Source: Cunninghamella blakesleeana (lineage: Eukaryota; Mucoromycota; Mucoromycetes; Mucorales; Cunninghamellaceae). From it: a DNA stretch of 64,000 nucleotides. The notes under the pieces were generated by a model. The model had not been told where the DNA came from, did not search any database, and was given only the letters and a program-made list of their open reading frames with translations. Location of the stretch: positions 2,154,501-2,218,500 of the forward strand of contig JAFCIZ010000005.1 of the NCBI GenBank assembly GCA_017871115.1, written 5' to 3'. Shown here one piece after another: positions 12,401 through 23,926 of the stretch (its first letter is position 1; each line of letters begins with the position of its first letter). The position numbers and the translations under genes were made by a program.

Positions 12401-15400
12401 ATAATAAGTATAAAAAATAAAAGCGAAAAAATAAAAATATATTAGTCTATCATTTCTTTAGTTATTCATGCAATAGATAAAATATCAAAATAAAATTTTA
12501 TATATATTACCTGTTAATGCCAAAAAGATATTACATGTTTGACCAGGAACGGTGCTTTTATCCAAGCGTGTTAAAAGATCCTTTAACAACAATAAAGCTC
12601 TATTGTCTACATCACCTTCATTACCCACCAGAATGCCATTAAAAAAAGATTTCCAAGCACCAAGATTTGCCACACGAATAATTAAATGGTCTATAAGACT
12701 AATATCCACAATGGATGTCATCATACATCTATACCATTTTGTTTTCATGATGACTTCCATAGTGTTTGCTCCTAATTCTGGATCTAAATTATTCTTCACT
12801 CCATATAAAATAGAAGTAGCATAGCCAGATCTTAATCCAGGCGATACATGAGCATTTTCCCAAATATTGAAAAAGGTAGTAGCAATCATACTTCCATCCG
12901 TAAATTTCTCTTCTTCTTGTTGTTGTCCTGTACTTGATGATAATTTACTTTCTCCTTCTGTTGAAAAATAGCCACGTCGCATATGATCCAATTCATGATT
13001 CATTAAAGCCACTAAAACTTTAGAGTATGATGCTGCTGTAATACCACTATTGATTGTCTTCAATATTTCATCAAGATATTGTTTGGACTTATCAGGTATT
13101 AAGGTAGCTATATCTGCAGGTGCAAAAGCTGATAAAGCGTCAAGTGCTGTAGATTTGACTTTTTCATCTCTGGAATGGATTAAATGAACAAGATAATCAT
13201 CCAAAATAGTTTGTTTAAATTCAATATATATTTCTGAATCTATATTAATAAATAAAAATGATAAAAATAATATGTTAATATATATGTTAATAAATTTAAA
13301 ATAAAATAATGAAGGTAATGAATAATATAATAATAAAAATCATATATTACTTTCATCTTTTTCACCAACAATTTTAAAAAATCCACACAAACGTCGTAAA
13401 AGTAAAGAAGATTGCTCTGTAGGTAACCCCATAGCAAACCGAGCAATATGACTGATAGCAACTAGCCACATAGAACGTGGTTCAGTTAAACCCGATTGAA
13501 TACATGCACACATAGCTTGTACCATAATTGAAAGAGACCCCACATGAACATATTGAGCTGTTTGTAATAAAGAGATCAACATAGGTAAAATATCGGATCC
13601 ATATTCTTGAGGGTGAGAAACGCAAAGTTCACGCATTGTCGTCAATATAGATAATTCTACTTGAATGGTTCCTGTTTTATCAATTTCAATATTACTACCA
13701 CGTCCTTGATTTGATTTCCGTTTTAATACCCAATCTGATATAACCTTTTTCAATTCTTGCCATATACGTGGATTAGTATCGCATAATTGTGTCAAGACTT
13801 TGATACCAATACTTATCATGGTGGTTTCACGTGACGTATGAGAAAGTGCTTGAGCTATACTAGATGAATTCTGTTGACCATTAACTAAAGAAAGTGTAAT
13901 TTGAAGAGTCTTTGTTGTGGTAATCGGATCATTCACACTAGCAAGTGAAGGTATAGCTGTTTTTAAAATGTATAAGAGAGTATCTGAAGTTGCGACAGGA
14001 TGACGCATAAGATGAAGTAGGATAAGTAAAATTGAAAATTTAAGATAGCCTAAATCTTGAACATGTGTAGACAAATGAATGACTTGTGAAAGCTGAGTGT
14101 GTCGTATTGTAAAATCGTCATTGAAGAGTAATGGTACGCAAAAAAGAATAGCAAGTGTGGATGAGAAAACAGTTAAGGATGAATAATGCGTTAGAGAATC
14201 ATCATATTGATCAGTATACTGACCAAGGTATTTACAAAGATGTGATATCATGTATGCCATACCACCAGTAATTTCATAAAATTTAGTATCCTTGTTGATC
14301 TAATTCGTTTTTTTAAAAAAAGAAAAAACACGTATAAAATATAAAAATAATAATGAAACTAATTAATAAATTAATTTAACTCGTATTTTTTTTTTTAATA
14401 TATTTATAAGATTATTTACCTTTTCTATTAAAGTGATTTTTTCATTTTGATTTTCAACTGATAATGAACGATTATTAATATCAGAGATTAAATTTAAAGT
14501 CAATTTCTTGAGATTAGGATTATCTTGAATTTCAGCTAAGGTTTGAAAAAGAGGGAGAAGAGCAATATAAAGTAAATGGCCATGCTGAGAGGAAGATTCC
14601 AAATTTAGCAAAAATTGCATAATAGAAACAATCAAAAATTGATCGTCCATGGTTTGTGTGGTTAAAAGTAAGTAAGAAAGTGAACACCATACAATATAAA
14701 ACTGAGGCATTGCTAAATAAATACTTCTTGTTATTTCATCATTATCATCATCATTTTCTTTTTTAGGACATAATTCTTGGAGTTGGATGACTCTTTCTAA
14801 TCTTTTAAGATATAATAAAGTGGCTGACTGCTGAAGAGAAGCATTATAAGCACATTGCAAGAGTTGATAAATCAAGTCATTAACAATAATTGTTAAATCT
14901 TCTAGTTCTAAAATGTGATGCAAATTTTTATTATAGGATAGTGTATTGATAAGTACATCTATGATTACAAGATGACTATATTGTGGGTATTGGGAAGGAT
15001 ATCGTCGACAAATATCAAGTAAAAAATCAACAATATCCAATAAAAACTCATCGGTTCTATCGTTTAATAATATGGTGAATCGATTGATAAGATCAGTAGG
15101 ATTAACTGATGAAGGTACATCCATTAATAATATAGCATCAAATAATGGTACAAAAGCTTGAAAAACGTCACTATTATTACATTGTTCAAAATACGAATCT
15201 ATTTCTATAGAGATGTAAGAATATAATTCTGGTTTTTGACGAATAATATAAACAAAAGGATGTTGCTGTAACTGTTGCTTAAGTGCTGGCTGCGTGTCAG
15301 AAGCACGAACTTCCTTCCAAATTAATAACTGAGTAATACATTGTAAAAAGGCACTAATATGCAATTCATTTTTACTAGAGAGCACGAGTGATTGAATGTG

Positions 15401-15601
15401 TTGAACAGTTGTTATATAATCAAGCTTCTCATTAGTCACTGCTTTAACAATCGATTCACAAGCGTTAGATATAACAATTGTTGGTAAAGCTGGATTATCA
15501 AGTACTTGCCAAAGTTTATCTGTTTGTTCTTCTACTAAATTAGCGATTTGTTGTATTTGGACAAATCTATGTTGTACTATAGATTTATCTTGTTGAATCA
15601 T
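9438..15601 (-). CDS. Focadhesin-like protein (DUF3730 family)
   Basis: Seven exons: 14420-15601, 13351-14299, 12511-13239, 11726-12381, 10549-11586, 9693-10418 and 9438-9590. They join in phase to 1810 aa, close to the roughly 1800 aa of animal focadhesin. The whole protein is helical, HEAT/ARM-like, without membrane segments. The N-terminus resembles focadhesin (LWQVLDNPALPT, then NACESIVKAVTNE). The DUF3730-like region lies in exon 2 (FSILLILLHLMRHPVATSD), and the C-terminal region in exon 5 contains KKMSISDVRALELLEAYI. Human focadhesin stabilises the SKI cytosolic RNA-surveillance complex and is also found at focal adhesions; a fungus lacks the latter, so an RNA-related or scaffold role is more likely here. 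The assignment rests on remembered family features and matching length, not on an alignment. Confidence 0.8.
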
Positions 15602-15849
15602 TGGCTTATATTTATTAGGAAAAAAAAAAAAAAGAAAAGAAAAGAAAAGGCGTGTCGAAAAAAACTGTATTCATAAAAAAATATCGGAGTTTAAACTAAA
15701 TTTTAACTTTTATATTACTCAAAAGGTTTTCATGGTTAAAATTTTTTATTATTATAAATTATACACATAAAAAATAATATAATACAAATAAATTCTACAA
15801 ATATATATATGCATATGAATATATATAAATAGTCTAAAGATGACTATAA

Positions 15850-17904
15850 TTATGGAGCTGTTGATTGGCCAAGCAATTCCCTTTTTCGAGCTCTTTTTTC
15901 TTTGAGCCGCTCTTTATCATCCATATATTCCTTCAAGTATGGAGACAAGGAATAACCGCACGCTTTCATATCTTCTATAGCCATATCTATTCTAGGGTCA
16001 TTACTAGCTGCTAATTTTTTAATTAGTCTATAATAGGCACCACGAAAAGGAATATCGCCCGATTCTTTGATTTTTTCTAAATATATAAAGGCATCTTCAT
16101 AACTTTCTTGCGTACACATTAAGACAATCATTTTAGATAAAGTAGCCGTTGTAGGTTGAATCCCTCTTTTTTCAAATAATTGATAAATAGAGACACCATG
16201 ATCTGCATTTCTTGCATGGACACACGCATCCAAAAGAGAATGTAAAGTGTCAGTATCAGGTGTGATATTTAATTCTTGGGCCATAGCAAATGTGGACATA
16301 GCTTCATCAAAATTCCCATTGTAAGCAAATGCATGAATTACTAGATTAAAGGCAACAATATCGACATTCTCTACAGTTTTCAGAGCTTCTCTGGCTTGGA
16401 ATATGGCGTTCATATCATTTCCTAATTTTTGTAAAACAGAAGAAGAGGTGGTCTTTGTTGGTGTGATTCCGGCTTTACGCATAGCATTAAAAACGAGGAA
16501 GGTATTCTTCATATCTAATGTAGAGGCAAATGATTCTAAAAGACAGCAAAAATGGTGATCACTATAAGGGTAACCAAGCTCATGGATGGTGTGGAGAATA
16601 TCATATGCAAAATGAGGATCATCTAACTTAGCTGCTGCGACAATGGCATAATTACAAAGACCCAAATCTGGTTTCATTTTCTTTTCCTTAACAACCATGT
16701 TCCAATTCTCTTGCACCACTTTAAGCTTGATTAATAAAACATATATATATATAAGTATATAATTTAGCTTAAATTCATTTTACTTATTATTATTATTATT
16801 ATTATTTCAAATTACTTATTTTTCTTATATATGACTATGTATTACTTACATCATCAGATAAAACCGCACATCGAAGAATACCCATATAGTAATGATTTTG
16901 TCTTTCTGTTAGTTCATAAGTTTCTTCAGCTTTTTTCAATATATTATATGCTAAGGATGGTTCATTAGCCAGAATACAAAGATCAATCACGACCAAATAT
17001 GAATTTAAGGATGGTGTAAGTTGTAGTTTTTCCATTTCTTCTATTGTATCCAATGCTCGTTCTAATTCTAAATTGTTCCTCATACACAATATCATAAACC
17101 CATACGTTTTAACTGTTTTATATATACCTTCTGATTCCATTCTCTCTAATATTTTAGCTTGTAAAACTGAATCGCCGGTTTTTGCAGCAAACTAGGTATG
17201 ATTTTTTGAGATAAAAAAAAGAAAAAGGTCAAATGAATAAAAAAATAAATACATATAAATATACTTGATTGTCATTATTATCATTATATTATTATTATTA
17301 TTATTATTAAAAAATATATTGGTAACTATTTTTTTTCTTTCTTTCTATATTTTACATACATATAAATATTTGTGATAAAACACACGACTTGGTTTAACTC
17401 CTTCCATATCCATTTCTTCTAATAAATACACTATCTTTTGTGAATCGTTTAATTTTGTATAGGCACTGAGTTCCATTTCATATATTGATACAGTTGGCAA
17501 TATACCATTAGCTTTCAGTTGTTGTTTGTGTTTATATACTTCTTTTAAAAATGCTGATCCTGATTCTTCTACATTTCCTAATGAAGCTTCATCCAACAAC
17601 TTTTTTAATTTATCTTCCACTTGTGAAACTAATAGATCTTTTTGTATTAATGGTGATTTAAGTTGTGATTGAATTTCTATGGTTGGTTTTAGTGTAGTTA
17701 CCTGTGTTGAATTTCGATAGATCTGTCTATAGAAATGGCTTCCTTTTAAAAAAAAAAAAACAATAATGATCGTAATAATAAAAGTTAATAAAAAATATAG
17801 AAATAATTTGTATAATAAATGATAAGCTGATACATACTTTGATTTATTAAAATTATATTTTTCCTTAAATTATATTTTGTAATGAGACGAAGGGTATGAT
17901 TCAT
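15850..17904 (-). CDS. Mitochondrial pentatricopeptide repeat (PPR) protein
   Basis: Exons 17838-17904, 17360-17742, 16850-17191 and 15850-16725 give 555 aa. The first ~35 residues (MNHTLRLITKYNLRKNI onward) are basic and lack acidic residues, consistent with mitochondrial import. Repeats of about 35 residues then follow, with PPR-type helix pairs, for example NLVIHAFAYNGNFDEAMSTF and YEMELSAYTKLNDSQKIVYL. The C-terminus is highly charged (DDKERLKEKRARKRELL). PPR proteins bind organellar RNA and act in mitochondrial RNA processing or translation. The exact target cannot be read from the sequence. It lies head to tail behind focadhesin and is divergent from ARMC7. Confidence 0.88.
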
Positions 17905-18111
17905 TTGAAAGATATAATTTATTTTACAATAACATAAACAAGTGAATGGAGTGAAAAAATTTAAAAAAATGGCACGTCCTTTATAAGAAAGAGAAAATTT
18001 AATCCCCGCATCATCTTTATAATGCTCCCCCACCCCCTAACATCTTTTTCTTTTCCTTTTCTAATTACTTTTCATTACTATTATTATTATTAATACTACT
18101 ACTATATATTC
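17905..18111. promoter_or_regulatory. Bidirectional promoter, PPR gene / ARMC7
   Basis: Only 207 bp separate the two start codons, so both genes must share this promoter. A C-rich run (CCCCCACCCCC, about 18027-18037) stands out in the AT-rich background, followed by a pyrimidine-rich tract (18041-18062) on the ARMC7 side. Confidence 0.55.
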
Positions 18112-19090
18112 ATGTTTCAGAGTAAAGCATTTATCGAAAAGCGACATGGCCAAAATAGCCTTAATAGATTACAATATTTTCAGCAATTAATAAATGAATA
18201 TACAACCACAGATAATTTAGGTACACTTTTTTTTATTTGTATTTAATTAACAATCTATTAATATATATGTATATATGACATCTTGACAGTTTCTCACAAA
18301 GCTTATTTATTATTATTATTATACGTTCTATTTTTATTATATTCTTTGTATATATAGAAGCAAAGCAACAAGTATTGGCAAACTTGGCAAATTTCTCATA
18401 CGATCCTATCAATTATGATTGGCTCTGGGAGGTAAACGTTATAGATATATATTTAGGTATGGTAAACAAGCAATAATATAATAAGACATTAACTGTCATA
18501 GATATATAAATACATAAAAGTAAAGTTATTAATATTATATTTATTAACACAACTATTTTTATTTTTTTTAAAAAAAGGAGCTTTAAAAGATCAAGATACT
18601 ACACTTCAAGAGTTTGCCATGGGTGGTTTAGCTAATATTTGTCTAGGTATGTATATATATACATCATCAAAGGATATTTTTTAAAAAATCAATATTTACT
18701 AAAGATATGACGATATAATTTATTCATTTAGAACCTCGACATCAATATTATTTACTAGAAAATCAAGATCATATAAACGATATCATATATTTTCTTGAAA
18801 TAAAAGAAAACAAATCAACTATCAATATAATAATCAATACGCTTACATTATTATTACTTTTGGTTAGCACTGATTATCATTCAAGTAAGTGTCATTTATT
18901 ACCATTTTTATTATTGTTATATTAATATAAAAAACTAAATGGTCTAACTTGATATCTATTTTTATATATAGAAATATTAAGTGATGATTTAAAACAAAAA
19001 TTAATGCAATTGCAACAAAATACTTCAAATATAACAATACAAAATATGGTCAGATTGTTTTTGCAAGATTATTATAATATTCAAATTTAA
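18112..19090 (+). CDS. ARMC7: Armadillo repeat-containing protein 7 homologue
   Basis: Exons 18112-18220, 18358-18456, 18578-18646, 18732-18884 and 18972-19090 give 182 aa; human ARMC7 is about 200 aa. Recognised by the conserved block QVLANLANFSYDPINYDWL, followed by LQEFAMGGLANICL and a C-terminal NMVRLFLQDYY segment. Each corresponds to a block in animal and plant ARMC7. ARMC7 pairs with RBM48 in the minor (U12-type) spliceosome in animals and plants. Finding it here suggests that this fungus keeps at least part of that machinery. The third exon is only 69 nt. Its acceptor is a T-run followed by an A-run and AG. Confidence 0.9.
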
Positions 19091-19305
19091 AGATATCATT
19101 GTTGCCTTATTTATTATTGGAGTTATCATATGATTATATATAAGGTAAAGCATAAATTATTTGAATAAAAAAAATACAAATTTCCAGTTTTTTTTTTTTT
19201 CTTTTTTTCTTTTTTTCTTTTTTGAGCGAATGAGCGAATAAATAATGCTATTTTAATACTAATATTAAAAATTACATCCAGATATTATTTTATTTAATTA
19301 CTATC

Positions 19306-21508
19306 TTAATCTACATTCATTACCGGTCCATTATAAGTACGGCGACCTTTATAAAACCAGAATGAAATAGAAAAAATGAAAAGTACACCAATCATCAAAC
19401 TGGAATAATTCATGACTTCACCACTGACAGGTAATGTAGTAGGCAAACATAAGATGACAGTAAAAAAACATAACCATAAAACAGCAATAGCATTTAAAGG
19501 TATACTCCATTTACCAAGATTAAAGGGACCCTTCGGCATATCATGACGAGACCAAATCAATCGACAAAAATAAGGTAAACCATAGGCCACATTATTACCA
19601 ATGATACTTGTAGATAAAATAGCTTGCCAATAAATGAACGTACCAAAAACAGGTAAAATTGTTAATATCATGATCAACATTAATAAAAAAACTGCTCGGA
19701 TGGGTGTGTCATTATGTAATTTATACAATACATTGGAAAATGGAAGACAGCCGTCTCTTGACATGGCCCATATCACACGACTGGTTGAAACACCTGAATT
19801 AACTAATGAACCATATTGTGAAATGACCATATAAACTAAAAAGAATATTGTAGCAGATTTACTTTTTGTCACTTGTAATAAAAATTCACTCACAGGAGAT
19901 TCAGCATTGATTAAAGCATCGAAGTCCTGAATAGAAAACAGTATACATATGGTTAAAGCAAATCCTTGTAAAAGTGCCAGTGAAACACATAATATTATGC
20001 CTTGAGGTCCCTTGCGGGCAGCGTCCTTAGTATTTTCACTAAGCGTTACACCACTGGTAGTATATGAATAAAAACGAAAAAACGGATAGAAATTAAAACA
20101 TAATTCGTTATTTATCATATATTTATTATGTATATTATTAATATGTTGCAGTACCTGTCATAACCAACCATTGTCCAACCTGCTTGAAGAAGGCCCTATA
20201 TTATATTAAGAAAATGAAACAGTGATGATTAATATTGATGAATATGAAAAGCTATTAAAATGAAGATAAAATTCAACTTGAATTACCAAAAAGAATACAA
20301 TTCCCTTATTTTCGTAACCAGTATAATTTTGAAATTCCGTAAAGACCCATTCAGCAGATTGATGTGATGGTGCAAGACCTAAATATATAGATAAACAATA
20401 AACCAATAAGTCAACAAATTCATTGCTATATAGCATTATTTATATAAATAGCAACTTACAAGGGATTCCAATAGCAAATACGATTGTACCAGCAAATAAC
20501 CAAAAAACTATTTTTAATAAAAAGCATAGAGTTAACAACATATCATGTTTAAATCAATTACCCTATATATAAAAAAGATAGACTATTTTTTTACTCATGA
20601 AATAATTTAAGTAGTTAATAAATTTGACACCAAATAAACTACTTCCAGTACCAGTAAGAATGACGGCATAATAAATACCAACATACATTCCAGTACTAGA
20701 AACATCTTGTTCATAAATGACATTTACGATGCCTATTTTTTTTATAGAAAAAAAAAAAAATTAAAATACTCAACCAGTTAGATAACATATCTTAGATATA
20801 TTTCATTATTATTATTTTATATTTTACGTACCAACAATTAATTGAGCAAGATTCCATGCGACAACTATATTACCAACTATACCAGCAAAAAGATAAACAT
20901 ATCCTGACAACCAAGACATAACTTTTTTTTAAAAAAAATAATAATAAATATATAAATAAATACACCAATAAGAATTTTCACTGTAAATCATATAAATAAT
21001 GACATATATTCAACATACATGGGCCCCATTTTTTACCACTGAGGAAATAGCACCAACTATATATACCACCATTAAGAGGATATGCAGAATACATTTCAGC
21101 CATCGATAAACTAACTGACAAAACAAAAGGTGTAATGACGACCCAACTCCAAAAAAGAGCTAAATGATGGATAATAAATTAAAAATCAATTGTAAATATT
21201 AATATTAAAAAAAAAATCTTTGTATATTATATACATACATGAAGGACCGCCAGCAAAAAGAGATGGTCCAAAACCAACCAAATAATTAGGCAAAACACTC
21301 ATGATGGTGAACGGGAATCCAATTTGCATAATAGCTCCAAGATTACGTTGGAACTCTTGTTTATAACCCAAATCTCTTAATCTTTCAGCATCCTTATCTA
21401 TTATGGATGTTTCAATATGAGTAATATCATGTTTTTCTTTCACTATAGATGAGTCACTCTATGATAAAAAAAAAATCAATATTACATTTATAATTATATG
21501 TATATGTA

Positions 21509-21550
<42 letters not shown>

Positions 21551-21589
21551 TATTTATTTATTTACATTTTTTATTTGATCACCATTCAT
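19306..21589 (-). CDS. APC-superfamily amino-acid/GABA permease
   Basis: Nine exons: 21566-21589, 21239-21458, 21019-21159, 20832-20921, 20595-20732, 20460-20507, 20287-20378, 20155-20195 and 19306-20053, giving 513 aa. The first exon is 24 nt (MNGDQIKN). The cytosolic N-terminus carries DAERLRDLGYKQEFQRNLG, the usual lead-in of fungal GABA/choline permeases. About twelve hydrophobic segments follow. Family marks are SMAEMYSAYPLNGGIYSW in TM2-3, SSTGMYVG in the middle, and SRVIWAMSRDGCLPFS before the late helices. It is a plasma-membrane or vacuolar importer of amino acids or related amines; the substrate is not predictable. The junction between the last two exons gives GYDSGVTLSENTKDAARKGP, which matches the family. 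A perfect Gcn4-type site lies in exon 2. Confidence 0.9.
21449..21457. promoter_or_regulatory. Gcn4-type site in permease exon 2
   Basis: ATGAGTCAC matches RTGASTCAY exactly. It overlaps coding exon 2 near the 5' end of the permease gene. It may be chance. Confidence 0.3.
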
Positions 21590-22884
21590 CGAACTTTTTT
21601 ATTTATAAATAATGATAAAAAGTAGAGTAAAATAGTAAAGAGAAGGAAGAGGAAGAGAAAAAAAAAATTACTTTAAAATAGCCAAAAAAATAAAACAGAG
21701 TTTTAAATTTTTTTAAGAATGGTGTGCGAAAATGACAAAAAAAAAAATGGGAAAAAATATTATTAAAACAAGATATCATGTTACGATATGCATATTTATT
21801 TCCATTTAAAAAACGTTTTATATATATATATGTATTTATGTATATATAATTATTTCAATTTACGTTGAATTTAAAAAAAAAAAAAAAAAAAGAACCAATA
21901 TTAAAGAACATTATTTCATAGTTTCGGAAATTGAACCTTTCTTTTCATTTCCATGATTGATGGTTTTTACAAAAGAAGAAATAATTACTAAAGTGCATTC
22001 TCATTACCCATTGTTCTCGTTAAAAAAGAAAAATAAACCATACCATATTTTTTCTTTAACTTTTTTACTTTCTCTTTCATTTTATTAAAACACAATAATA
22101 ACCATATCGATTCTAGATATATAAAACGATCTTTGAAAAAAAAAAAAAAAATGTAATAAAGTATATGATAATTATATAAAAGTGAATTTTTTTGTTTTGG
22201 GTAGGATAAAGTGTAGGTTAGGAAAAAAAAACCCAAAATTCGTTTTAAATAAAAATGGTAATCAGAGAATAGATTAAAAAAGTTTTTTTACGTTACTTTT
22301 TTTTAAACCTTAAATAAAAACACTTGTCGAGATTGTATTAATAACAAGATTTAATCGGTGATATAGATCAATATATTACCCCTACATAGTATTTATAAAT
22401 AAAATAAAATAAAATGCATGACCACTATTTTGTAACTATATTAAAAAAAAAAAAAAGAGAGATAAAAAAATGGGGCTAAGTTTTAAATGCCATGTACCTA
22501 AAAAAATCACGTATAAATAAGAAGGTAATAAATGTTATATTACCGCGATTATATAATACTAATGACGTTTTCTTATTGCATATTCGAAATTAGAAAAATG
22601 AAAAAAATGAAAAAAAAAATTACTAAAAATTACTAAAAATTGAACAAAACAAGCAATTTTAAAAAAAAATTATGCCAATGAATAGTTATTATTTTTTAAG
22701 TATAAAATTATAATAATGATGAAAAACAATTTACTTTATCATAGCTATTTTTTTAAAAAAAAAATCGGAGCTGATTTGATCATATATTTCATAAGCACCA
22801 CTCATTTATAAATTGAATTTTTTTTTTTATACCCCTTCTCTTTCTTTCTTTTATTTATTTAATTAAAATAATAATAATAATAAA
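21590..22884. other. Intergenic region, permease / nitrilase, no gene seen
   Basis: This 1.3-kb divergent region is rich in poly-A, poly-T and TA runs. Part of it must serve both flanking promoters. Pyrimidine-rich sequence (about 22831-22858) precedes the nitrilase start. Open frames within it look like low-complexity shadows. Confidence 0.5.
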
Positions 22885-23926
22885 ATGGTTCGTATTGCAG
22901 CTGTTCAATTATATACTGAATTAAATGATATAAATTACAATTGGAAAAAAATTGAAGAATATCTTGAAAGAGCACATCAAAAACAAGTAGAATTGATTGT
23001 CTTTCCAGAGTAAGTTATATTTACAATAAAAAAAAAAACCAAGAGTAAATGCATGTATTATTATTATTTTAACACTCACACACACATACATATATATATA
23101 TATTGAATATAGATACTTTTTAGGTGATCCAAAAGTCATGACTGAGGATCCACTCCCAAGGTTAATTGAATTGGCTAAAAAATATCAAATAGATATAGTT
23201 ACTGGGAGTTATGAAATAAAAAAGGATGACAAAAAGTACAATTGTACTAATTATATTGATAAAGATGGTCAAGTTTTACTTCATTATCGTAAAGTTCATT
23301 TATGGCACCCTGAACGTCCTGATTATACACCTGGTGATCAGTTTTATACCGTTCAAACAAGATTTGGTATTACTGTAGGTGTTTGTATTTGTTGGGGTAT
23401 GTAAAAAAAATACAATTATATTATTATTTCTTGCTCATTCTAATTAAAATATATGTCTTTATCTTTTTCTTTTCTTAAAAAAGATATTGGATTTAGTGAT
23501 GGTTTTATAGAAATGGTATTAAATCAAGGTGCTCAATTAATATGTGCTCCTGCTTTATGGACAATTGAAGATGCTGGTGAAATGAGATTGAAACATGATC
23601 TTAATTGTGAAGCCAAATTCATTGATTATACTTGTAGCGGTCGTAGTTTTGAATATGAAATTGTAATGGTCTATGTTAATGGTGCAGCTACTCCGTTATC
23701 CCCTCCTTCATCCGATAAAGAAAAAGACAATGATGAAGTAAAACCAGGACCATTAGGTACTATGGTTGGTCATACACAAATCACTGTTCCTTTTAAAGGC
23801 CCTCTATCAAAATGTGATCATTATTATGAAGAAATGCTTATTGAAGATGTGGACGTAATAACCATAACTAAAGATGCCGAACAAGCTTATAAAGTGCGTG
23901 ATGATTGGAATAAAAAAAAAAATTAA
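22885..23926 (+). CDS. Nitrilase-superfamily carbon-nitrogen hydrolase
   Basis: Exons 22885-23009, 23113-23396 and 23484-23926 give 283 aa, the usual single-domain length. The catalytic triad is visible: Glu42 in FPEYFLGDP, Lys102 in LHYRKVHLWHP, and Cys135 in GVCICWDIGF. The Glu and the Cys segments each lie at an exon junction, and the joined sequence supports the splicing. Members cleave nitriles or amides, for example omega-amidase. The C-terminal part carries a short acidic insertion (about residues 210-225). No targeting signal is visible, so it is probably cytosolic. The substrate is not predictable. Confidence 0.92.
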
